A program made the translations under genes and the position numbers. Source: Diadema setosum (taxonomy: Eukaryota > Echinodermata > Echinoidea > Diadematoida > Diadematidae). Taken from it: DNA of 64,000 nucleotides. This document shows positions 39,208-51,200 of this stretch, piece after piece. The notes under the pieces are model-generated. The model worked only from the letters and a program-made list of their open reading frames with translations, made no database searches and had not been told where the DNA came from. The stretch is from positions 36,075,709 through 36,139,708 of the forward strand of contig CM067076.1 of the NCBI GenBank assembly GCA_033980235.1, given 5' to 3'. Numbering within the stretch: position 1 is the stretch's first letter; each line of letters starts with the position of its first letter.

Positions 39208-42200
39208 GTAAGACATCTATTAACTACGTAGACCAACAGTAGTAACGCAATGTTCATTATGAGAAAGGGAGAGAGGAAGAGGGGGATCGTGGGAGAGGTG
39301 GGAGGAGGAGGAGGAGGAGGAGGAGGAGGGAGGGGAAGGAGAATCAGATTGGGGAGGGATGGATAGGAGAGAATGTGAAAAGTTTTAAATTTCACATTTT
39401 GTTACCACGAAAGCAACTAAGGGAGACAGCTAGACTAATATGTAATCAATGGAAAACTAAAAAAAAAAATATTACTTGCAAGGACTAGTTAAAATCATTG
39501 TGTTATATGCATACTCTTAAGATATAGTATTGGAAGGGATGAGAATTGGGCTTTTCACTTTTTGTGAGATACCAAGAAACCACTTATGAAATAGTATAAA
39601 ACATACCTTTCTAAGAGGACTTCAAAGTTTATTTGATAGAAATCCACAGTTTTGGGATGGTTGAAACCTCAAAAAAAAAGTAAGACAAAGTGATCGTAAT
39701 AAATGTGGGTCTTGCATTTTATTAGGATCGCTCTTTTTGGGTATCTCAGCCATTTTAATAACGATTTTCATCAAATAAATATTGAATTCCACTTGATATT
39801 ACGTGCTCTTTCATACTTTATACTGTATACTTTCATACAAGAGGTTTCCAATCATCTCACTAAAAATGACAGAAACCTGAATTTTATTAGATCTCAACAA
39901 AAACTACACGATCCCTTTCAACGGCTTTGCACATTTTCAACGTCTAAAAATGGCGTCTTGGGGGTTTCAAGATATCCTAGGGTAGTTAGAAGCTCGTGCT
40001 AGGCCAGGACGAGTCTTCACCGCTTATTTCATCTTTTCAGATGTCACTGGTGTTCACATGAGACCATACCCTGACAGTCAAGCCTACCATTACTGTTCCT
40101 CCGAAATGCGCGGGAAAGACTTCCCTCAAAGCAGACGACACCAGATGAGATTGCTGACTGGCCCAGATTCTAGATCAAGGGCGAAAAACACGGGCTGGCG
40201 AATTGCTGTCTGTGATCCTAAATATGGCGCACGAACATGCTGCTTGATTGCACCTTGTTTAGTAACCGAGAATCTTAACGCCTCGAATGAGAAGACGGAA
40301 GGAAATGGACCAGGGAGAGGGGTGGGTTGGTGATGGTAACATGTAAGCAGAATGGATATCGCTGGCTGGAGTAGTTTCAAGCTAATCTGCCGACAGACAA
40401 AATGGGAATAAGCATCCCGTTCCTATTTGATTCACTTACGGCCATGTTTATCCCATACGCACCATAATGAGACAAGTGCGCGCCTCGTTGGCGATGCATT
40501 ACGTTCAATCTTGGGATGTATTCCGCCGACTATCAGTACATCCAAGTCGTATCATGAGCTTCCTCCTTGCATCTTAAAGCACAGCTGCTGGAAAATGAGG
40601 CAATGAAATATGTTTGAGATGACTCGCTACATTATAACTTCATCCAAGTATAAAAAGGCAAAGATTTTTAATGCCAACAATTTGTCATTACAATTTCCGA
40701 AATGCATTATCGTGGTAACCATGCAGGAATGACATGGGCAACCGTTCAAAAACGAGTAATAGACGTAAAAACAATACAAAACAAAAGAATATAAAAAAAG
40801 AAAAAAAAACGTTTTTCAAAACATTTTATCTCTTCGTTTTGCAACTGCACTGCTCTGTCAAATCTTCTGGTTCTAACAAGGAAAACCAATCTGGTTAATT
40901 TTGGCAAGTTATGACCAAAATACATGGAATGCTTCACTTCAAGAGCTAGGACCTCAACACAAATTTTCAGAGGTCTTTAAAAGCGCGTTTTGAATTGTTA
41001 TTAGTTACTGTAGTATCTGTGTCACAAAACTTAAAGAAAGTAAGATGTCCTGAATTCAACTGAATTCATGTAATAAAAACTGACCTTCAAAAAGTTTCCC
41101 CCAGACATTATTATGAATGTTAGGTAAAATGATAATCGTTTTGAGTGAACCCACGCACACCATGATTGTATTCAGGGTAGGTATCTGCTGCATTTTCTGG
41201 AAATGAAATGAAATGTTGAATAAAGTCACAGGGCCTACACAGAGCTCTGTTTATATTCTTGATCCATACTCGCTGAGTTCCTCATACCAGTAGGCCTATA
41301 AAGGTTTGCTAAGAGCAATAATATACCGACCTAGAGAATACCACAATCGATATTTAAGACATCTCTTTCAAAGAGAAAAACCTCATGTTTATGAGAAATA
41401 ATGGCAGTTAAAAGAGTGAAAAGTTAAAGATGTCTTGTTTGATTAAGAATAAATAGTTTTTCCAGTATTTCATAAAGGATAACATATAATATCATCTTGA
41501 TCTTGTATTCAGTTTGTTATCATATATAATTTTCATTTCACTGTGCTTTTATATGTAACTTTGTACCAATTTTGTGTTGTTCTTATGCATTGCCCTTCTT
41601 TAACTAAAAGGACTACCCTGCAAAAATGAAACAAAATGAATAAATAAATGAATAAGATATATGTAAGCTGATGGTTTAAGACAAAATGAAAATACGAATG
41701 GATGTTTCTTTCACATTACCATGACGTGGCCAACATCAATGCATTTTTTATTCTCATTCTTTAGCTTTGGAAAGACTGCAAGGTATCCTGGAGGCATCAG
41801 ACTCACACAACCTCCACCTGACGTTTCTCCGAATGACGGGAACCAATCACAAAGGACTTCTCAAGCGTATCAAAACTTCAGGAGCCAATCACATCATAGT
41901 AGACTGTCGACGTGAGACTCTACCTTACCTGCTTGACCAGGTTTGTGCTTACAATTTCCCCTTTTAGAGTTGAAGTACTAAGTTGTTATTTTCGCGAATG
42001 AGGAGGTCAGATACATTTTTGCGAGATGTTGTTCTCGCGAATTGACACCACCGGTATCGTAACTAATGTATAATTATCATAGTGGACCGCGACATTTTCG
42101 CGTGTTGATAAATTCGCGATCCTGGATTCGTGAATTTCATATTTCAAAATTAAACCCTCAAGAAAATAACAGCTTATACAGAACAATGTTCAATTTCACA

Positions 42201-45200
42201 CGATGATATAACCTCAAACCATGATTTGTTAGGCGAAATGGATCATCTTCGTTTTCTCTGTTCTCTGATTTTAATCTTTTCAATAGCACATGATGTAGCA
42301 TAACAGCCATGGAATCTATATCTTACCATGATAACAAACTCTGCACTCATTATCGTTATCTTTTGATAACAAATGTAGTCTTGTGGAAACTTCAAAGAAA
42401 TCTCGATTGGACATAATCACGTATTTCATCCTTGCCTCATGAGAAAAATAAAACATAACAATGAAATACTCAGCATTTGTATTTCATGAGAAACTTTAGA
42501 ATCTTATTAAACCTTGGGCTCGTTAAAAACACTGAACGTTTAAAAAACTAAGAATCATTGTTAACTATCATGTCAGAGTTGATCTGATATTAAGACAAAG
42601 TCATAAAGCTTGACAGTTTTTTACCATTCACATTAAAATAGCATTACGTAAGCAGTCATGACCATTTTCTTTGATCGTAACACAGAGCAAGCATGCCTAT
42701 CTTTTAGTGACGTCATAGTATTTATCTTGGAAAATCTGATGGGGCTATGAGATCAGTATTCTTCTTGTTAATAAAGCTAAAAAATTTGCTGCAGAAAAAA
42801 ACACAAAATGCCGTAAGCGATATCTTTTCTTCACCTATAGATAATAAGACACATCACACTGAAGTATGGTATCCATGATTAAATCACATTTTACATTGTC
42901 TGTACATGCCCATTGCGACAGCCAGGCGTTGCACATGAACATAAGCGTTAGAAGGTAAATTCATGCATAACATCATTTCCTTACAATGGGATGCAGGAGG
43001 AACAGTAGGCGAGACAAACATGTAAGTTTATTGCCCTCCGGTTTTACCGCAACCCGAGTAACATCACGTGACACGGTCTCAAATTCTAGGCTATGAGAAA
43101 TGTAAGAAAAGAGAGAGAGAGGGAGAGAGGGAAAATGAAGCTGTCGCTTCGTGGTCATTTTGGCGCCCACAAACTCTCCCGGGTGGGTGCAGCAGACACG
43201 CTATGTCCGTGATTACGCCTCCAGTCGGAATATCTCCCCCAAACGTTCTTTCACCGCAGCAAACGGAACCAAACAGAAATCGCAAAACAACATCAATACG
43301 CAGACAGGAGAAACACTGTTTTTCCTTATGTTATATTTATTCTTTAATTCATTTTATAGTCTTCATGTCATTGTCTTGTTCAAACAATTTATTCTCGTGT
43401 ATCAGTCGTCTAGATATCTGACATTCCTTTGACGTTAACATCAAGAAAGGAAAATTGTTTCTAAAAAAAAAAAAACCAGACAAACAAACGAAGTCTTCAG
43501 TGCTCTATTTTGTAAGGAATCGTACAAATGAGAGGAAAAAAAAAAAAACAGAACCTGAGTAAAAGTTTAAAACACACCTTTCTCTGGGATCCGGTGAGCA
43601 TACAATGATGATTAAATTTACATTGTCTATATCAGTTTTCAGTCTTATACCATAAAAACTATTTCTTTTTCTTTTTATGCATTCAATTTTAACTACTGAG
43701 AAGGAGCTAACACCAGAGAAGTTAACAGACTTAACAATTCTGCGTATTTTGCTCTCAGTACGAGTAGAGCTTGATTTCGTTGATTGGAAATGCAGGCCGG
43801 ATATGGAGCAGGAGTATACAGTAAATCACCATCAGCTTTGAACACTCTTAATTGGTTACGCAATCACTTAATTTTCTCTCTTCGACGGTCACAAGCTTTG
43901 GAATCCTCAACTGCCAAACGTTTGACCGATGACTTCTCTGAAATGATTTACAGTCCAGGGATCGTTTCATGAAACATATATCTGATATGTATGCTGACTT
44001 GCCGGTTAATATAAAATCATTTAGCGCGGATTGGAGTGGTGGGACAGTTCAGGTTAGGTTAATCCGTGCTCCTCATCTGTTTTTTACACTCTGTACGGAA
44101 GTGGAGCCTACGTTAAACAAGCTTTCTTTTAAGTTGGTTCGGTCATAATTATTTCTTTAGCATTTATACATAGCGCCAAACGTACAAAGATTGACCGCGA
44201 TGTTCTATAATATGTTCACAATAATTTATTGTGCATCATAGCTGGATAGTGTGTTTCACTTTAATTTACTATATTTTATGTATATTCCTTCATTGAGAAA
44301 TATGAAAATAGATTGAATTGAATTGAATTATAAAATTGCACTAACGCATTATATTTTTTTCAAATCGATTTTTGTGATCATAAATTTTTTTGCAAAGACA
44401 GCTTCATATATTTTCAAGACTCACTTTGGCTGTTTTGCTAACTTTTCCAAATTACGGAATATCAGTATGATGTTAATTGCCAAGAATTTGCCCCCCTCCC
44501 CTCCCCCCCCCCTAAAAAAAAAAACCAACAACAACACACATTTATGTTATATGCGCACAAACTTGGACATACCCACCCACGTTGTCATAATGTCGTTTTT
44601 AATTTGTAATAGACGGAATTATCGTTAAAGTGGCATCATCGTAATGAATCCATCAATCAAATCATTTTGTTTATAGTTTTCTATGACCTGCACGTACAAT
44701 TTATCATGGTCATCTAAAAATTCAATAGATTTTTTTCATGTCTCCCTTTGCACTGTATGTTCGCGAAGATAACGAAATACCATGAGAGCCTATTTTGAAA
44801 CTGCGAATCACAGCTCTAATAGCAATGATAATTCACTGTAGAAAAGACCACGATATTTCAATCACAAGTACAATATGAGCGTATAAGGCCTGACCCACTG
44901 ATAAAATCTAGCAGAAGTAATGAATTCAACGACTGTTTCCAACACCACGCATCTCTGCATCGCTACTATCCCAGCTCCCCACTGTGATTGAAGGCTTAAT
45001 AAAGAAATCTCGTCCTCCTTGTCACCTTTCCACCGTCTGATAACTGTGCCTTCGAGTAAGATTTGCAAGGATAAAACCACAGAACCGAAAACTACTCGGT
45101 GTGACAAAGTAGGGCTACATTGTGTGGAGTTGTGGTTATTCAAATTAGACTAGGGCCTACTTCCGAATATTGAAGATTTGTCCACTTTTGTAAACACATT

Positions 45201-48200
45201 TTCCAAGGAATATCTACGATATTTGCTGTCTTTACTCATGAAAATATTGACGTTGTAAACTCGCTTCACTTCCTCATTGTATGCATTTATCGATTTTTCA
45301 ATGATTGCAGTGCAGTATATCAATCGTAAACTCATTCCCTCTCTTCTTTACACATTGCTTAAGATATTATAACGATTGCACACAAAAATATATAATCTGC
45401 TTCAACACTTACAATGACACACAAACCTTCGCCATTGACAATGGTTTAATAGCTTCATGAAATCGAATGTTGAAAAAAAGTATCCACAGATGGTCGTGCA
45501 GGCATTTTACTTTCTAACAAACACTATTCTAGCACTTTGTGTATGATATAAGTGTGATTGACGGGAAAACTACCTCAGTATGCAATGCTTTGGTATTGCT
45601 GATTGATGTGTTCACATCAGTGGTAGATTCACCCTGTTGTTAGTTTTCTGTATGCTCCACGTGAAGATGTCTGTCATTCCGGTGTCAATTGGGGGCGGCC
45701 TTGAAATTACAATTGTAACCACGTGTGCTGCTATGGATGCGCCAGCCAGCTGCAAATGTCTTAGCGTCCATCGGAATTCTGACCGCAGCCTGCACCCGAG
45801 GGAGGCTTTATCTCTCACGCTTATTTCTTTCTTTTTTTCTCCGACATCTCTCTCTGTCAACGAAAGAGTGAGAGAGAAATAGACAGACAAACAGATAAAC
45901 AGACAGACAGAGTGTGACAAATGCCAACATGATTATGTGGATATTGCTACATACCTTTCATCTGAGGAATGGAATAGTTTTGACTTCAATCTGTCGTGAG
46001 CACAGCTAGCAGTCGAATGTAACTCTTGACCATTCGTTGAAGAGCTTTGTGTCATTGGAAGATGGTATGCCATTTTTAGATATTGTTGCATTCGATTTGA
46101 AGAACCAATATATGAAGTGCATTAATAAGCCAACAATGTAGCGCTCAAAGTAAATCGCTTGTATCATTGTAATAACAAACAACGAGCACACTGGTTTTGG
46201 ATATTGATAAGTTAGTTGTGTGCTTGATACTACATGTGCTGTAGGGTTCTTTCTCTCTTTATGTTTGAGTTAAGTTTTGATATTTGCCCTATAGATTCTC
46301 TCTCTTTCTATTGTTGTCAACCTTCCCAAACTAGGAAATTTCATCGCTTAAGAATCAAAAGAAAAATTTGCAAAATGATTTTCTTTACGTCTCCTATCAA
46401 CAGATAGATCATTAAGATAACGGGCTAAACGAATTGTTGTCCCATCATCTTCTAAAGTGATGTATACTGCACCTGATCAATATATTTATTTCTTTCCAGT
46501 GTGGAGAAAATGCGACGCAGCTGATTTTGCAACTGCGCCTTGCCGCAAACTTGACATATGATTTAATGCAATTTAGAGGAAAGAATGTCACGTATCCTTG
46601 GAAATAGCTGTGACCTTGGTTGGAAGCCTTGTAAAGAATGTATGTATCATTGTGTCCTTCATTACCGCGTGTTGTCTCTGGCAGGGGACATGCAGACATA
46701 ACACTTAACAAGGTTCGTCTTCCGCCCGTTCAAGTCCCTTACGCTTGTCATATCGGCAACTGTCTTGTCTCGCAGTAGGTGCTGAGATTCAGCTGAGGCA
46801 CGTGGGTCGTTCCAGCGGGATCAATTTTGAGAGGATGATTTGTTTATAATGGAAAGGACTTGGTGAAGAATCCGAGTAACAGCTGGATGACATTACATTC
46901 TCTTTCATTCTCACAACAATCCCTCTAGTCTCCCATATCACGGTGTCTTCTTGGATGTCTTTCCTTTTTTTTTTTTTTTTTTGTTCATAGCGGTTTCGAG
47001 AGAACGAATAATTGTGCTGAGAAGCACATGCAGCTGTACGAATATTGGACTCTGATATATCAAATAGGGACAACTACCAGCTTGGTCAATCTTACGTCAC
47101 AATTTGTTTAAATGGAAAAAAGTGGGAAAAACGACGGCAATCAATGTTTGAAGGATTTATGTATATGTAGATTATATAGACATATAAACATAATAGAGAT
47201 GGGGTGGATAAAGAGGGAGAGATAGAGAGCAGGGTATATCACTCGAGAGTGAAGCATTTTCTGTTTCACTTTTATTTCTTCTTCACAGATGTTGGAGTTA
47301 CAGATGCTTCGAAGCTATTTCCACTATCTCTTTGTTTCGCTGGTAAGTAATGTTATATATATCTCTTTGTTTCCCTGGTAAGTAATGTTATATTCTTCAT
47401 TATTTGCAAAGTAAATTGATATCAGCTTATGCTGATGATTTAAAGCTGGAAGTTGTTTGTTTGTTTGTTTCTAGCATAAATAGTTTTCTTCCAAGTATAG
47501 AAGGAAACGAACACAAACTAAGCAAACGGCATATGCATTAAACCTAAAAAATATTTGATTTGTAAAAAGCGGCAAAAACATCCCATTGTTAACTAGGTCT
47601 TACAAACCCCTTTACTGTTACAACGTGACGTTTTCCAACAGACTAACTTGCGATAAAAATGAATGACCTTTTCCCACTTGTTTCAGCATACTCTGCTCAT
47701 GACTCCCCAAGGGTGTAGACAGGCGATGACGTATGTAATACCCTGCCCTCTATAGTTGTCCTCTGCTCGTGATGACTTAGATATCCACGGCACAATGACA
47801 TTGCGTTCTTTTGATTACACGAGAGGAGAATGTTCTGGGGAAATTGATGGGATCGGATGGATTCCGTTTTCCAGTGTTTTGTTGTTGTTGTTCTTTTAAA
47901 GTCTGCAACCCAAATTTCCGCTACACCATGAAACTTGTCCTCATCACATACATTCTCTTCGCTATCTCCGGACAGGATCTTTACCTCATGAACATGTCCC
48001 GCTATACTGGAGACAAGGTTAACTTGACCACGCTTCATATGCTGTCCAGACGCGACCCAGCCACCGAATCTTTCATATCGGAGTGGAACGCGATGCAGTT
48101 CGGCAGTCGTTACTCGTCAACGTCTGAGAGAAACCAAAGCCTACTCACTGTGAGCGATGGAGCCTGTCCTCAATGCCCTCAGACAGGCGAATGAATACCC

Positions 48201-51200
48201 CCGAAACCTCTTTCACAACGATTGACATGAAAATAAAATATAGAGCAATTTGAGCCACTTACTAGCACTGCATGTACATCATTCTGGACGCCTTATATCA
48301 TGTCATTTTAAGTGGTCTCTTTATGCATCGCCCCCAAGGTTGTTTGATATCTCATGGATAAAGTCTAACAAGATGATTCATATTAAATTTACATGGAAAA
48401 CAATGTAAGTTTTCAAGCAGTAAGATTTATCTTTTTTTCAGTGTATCAAACTATGTGTGAGTGCTAAATGGCAGAGATTATAATCCTTTTACATAGGAGA
48501 ATAAGAGTGGATAAAAAAAAAATGAACAATTCATATTCGTTCCGATAATCTTAATACACACGCATAGCGTTAACGTAACCTTATGTTTGTACAATGAAAA
48601 GATTTATATGCGGCCAAATCTGTCGCAAAAGCAATATTTTTGTTATTCACTTTAAGTACCTAGTTAAGTTCTAGTTTTAAAGGACAAGTTCACCTTCATA
48701 AGCATAAGGATTGAGAGAATGCAGCAATATTAGTAGAACACATTAGTGAAAGTTTGAGGAAAATTGGATAATCGATGCAAAAGTTATGAATAAATTATTG
48801 TTAAAATTTTTGTGCTGGAACCGCTGGATGAGGAGACTACTAAGGCTCGTGATGTCATATGAGTACAACAGTATAAAGAAAATGTAAAGAAAATTCAACA
48901 TATTTTCACTTTTTTTTCGCATAATAAAAGAGGACTTGACTTGCCTCTTTCTAAAGGGAATGGGAATAATATTGCCCAAAACATATGTCAGTAACGAGTC
49001 AAGGGAATGTGTACGTTTTTCAAAAGATGAAATTTTGTGAAATTCTCTTTACATTTTCCTTATATTGTTGTACGCATGTGACATCATACTCTACAGTAGT
49101 CTTCTCATCCAGCGGTGACTGCACAAGAACTTCAAAAATTCATAACTTTTGAACGGATTGTCCGATTTTCCTCAAACTTTCAATGATGTGATCTACAAAT
49201 ATTGCTACTTTCTCTCAATCCTTATGTTAATGAAGGTGAACTTGTCCTTTAAGTTTCTAGCGAAAATGTCAAAAGTGTACTTATGAGCAAGCGAGTCTCT
49301 TGTACCAAGTGAGTCTTCTGTACGTCCCACTAACTCACCCCTTTACTCTCCAACCACCAGACCGAGGCCGCTCTCATGTATGACGCTGTGAGTGTGATAG
49401 CCAATGGCCTGCAGGTATTTACGACGAGTCGTAACGAGTCAAACATCCCTTCACTGAGTTGTTTTGGTGAACAGACCACGTGGGAGGACGGTTTGTCTTT
49501 CTACAACTTCCTCCAGGCGGTAAGTGTTTATCATTCACTCCAAGTCTGTGTTTTCATCTCCGATTGGTATTTTAGGAAAAATCACGTGTCCTGTATGACG
49601 TTTTGAAGGCTTTCACCTCCCTGCTTTATTACGACTTTTCCTCTTCAGGCGTCATATTAAGGATTTTCGTCCATGATCTGAAGGGTGTAGGGACTTCAGA
49701 TGGTTATTCTATTTAATCTCAGTACAGACCTTTGAAGCAAAGAGAACCATGTAGGAAGTACATTTTATTCATCAAGAGTCACTATTTAGGTTACGAATTC
49801 ACAGACAAGGTGTACCAGTACATGTTAAACTTTTGCAACATATATTTTGTTGTATGCGGTTCATTTATGGAAATATAAAACAAAACAGATTACCTTTTTG
49901 GAATGTTACATTGTGTGTAACTCGCGAAGAAAGAGGGAGAGAGAGAGAGAGAAAGAAAGAGGAGGGCTACACTGTAAAAACATCGGTGTTAGATTTAACA
50001 CCATGGGTGTTAAATATAACACCGATCAAACTTCAATAAAGGACCACACCCACAGGTGTTAAAAATGCACTGTGATGGTGTTGAAAAGTGTTCACCTGAC
50101 ACTTAGTGGTGTTAATTTGACACTGTACCTGGTGGTATTTTGACACTGTACTGGTGTTAATTCAAAAATGACACCACATGGTGTTGATTTGATATTTGTT
50201 GGTGTTAATATCAATGGTTTAACACCCGTCCAGCTTCAATAAGAGACCACACCAGCTGGTGTTACTTTGGTGTGAATTTATTTTCACATTTTTTCAAAAA
50301 TCTAGTATTTTAATGTAAAATTCTTGATCGTCTTGTTTAAATTAAAAATCAACAAGAAGTGCAGTTACTAAGAAACTCTTCAAAAAACCGTTTAAAATTT
50401 GGAAATGACACCCGGAGGTGATAATTTAACACCATAAATGAGCACCGAAAATTTAACACCAGCTCGGTGTTCACTATTTAACACCGGACTTTTTGCAGTG
50501 TAATCTCAGACACCACGCTAAACAAGCAAGAAGTTGACAAGAATCATTTCTTGAACGGTGGACAGAAAAAAAAAGACAAATGTATATAATGTAGGCCTTA
50601 ATCTACAATCTGCTTATATCATCTGCCTTCTTGTGTCACTTGTTGATAGACGGACATCAATGGCTTAACTGGACCGATAAACTTCGACAAAAGTGGAGAG
50701 CGAGCTGGTCCCAGGTTCTACATCTCGGAGCTCCAAGAAGACCACGGTTTCAAAGAGGTAAGGGTGCTTCTAATCATTTTTTCGGTCTTGTGTACCATGA
50801 AAAGACGAGTGTTCCAGTCTCAGTCTCACCCCAAGGGTCGAGACCACCTTATTGTGAAGAAAGAATAATGTATTCTCAATCGACAAAGCCCCTTCTACAC
50901 TGATAAAAAGACATTCGTCACATTTTCCTCTCTCGCTCTACTCTCCTAGCTAGCGTAGGGTCGTCACCTTTATTCCATCACCTGTTATCTTTCGAATGAA
51001 TACATTTGTCTAAAGAGTTGATTTCCATTAGTTGAACTCAAATGAACAAAATGATGTGAATAAAAATTCAATGATTTTGAAATAAATCGTCATATTGCTT
51101 TTGTAGCAAATTGTTACTTTCGTATTGTATATTGTGATCTAACCTTGCTTTTGCTTTGATCATCAATGGAAAGAGTTACATACACTCGTCCGACATCATA

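Larger units (their letters stand above)
39208..41764 (+). other. GRIK intron between exons a and b
   Basis: 2557 bp, GT-AG. It carries a purine/G-rich tract close to the donor (39264..39364) and a diverged inverted-repeat element (about 39529..39925). A LINE-like 3' tail ends near 41655. Confidence 0.88.
41941..47288 (+). other. GRIK intron between exons b and c
   Basis: 5348 bp, the longest intron seen. It contains a TTCGCG-rich repeat (41984..42135), a perfect CRE palindrome TGACGTCA at 42708..42715, a LINE-like 3' end with TTGAA tail (ending 44330) and a poly-T run at 46966..46982. No additional exon could be supported in it. Confidence 0.85.

Noticed and set aside
40058..40333. 91-codon frame in the first GRIK intron
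   Set aside because: Does not match any receptor segment; exons a and b join in frame without it.
47811..47975. In-frame extension upstream of exon d (reading [10 protein letters not shown] and onward)
   Set aside because: It is intron. The true acceptor at 47975 is fixed by frame and by alignment to the family; the T-rich AG at 47901 gives the wrong phase.
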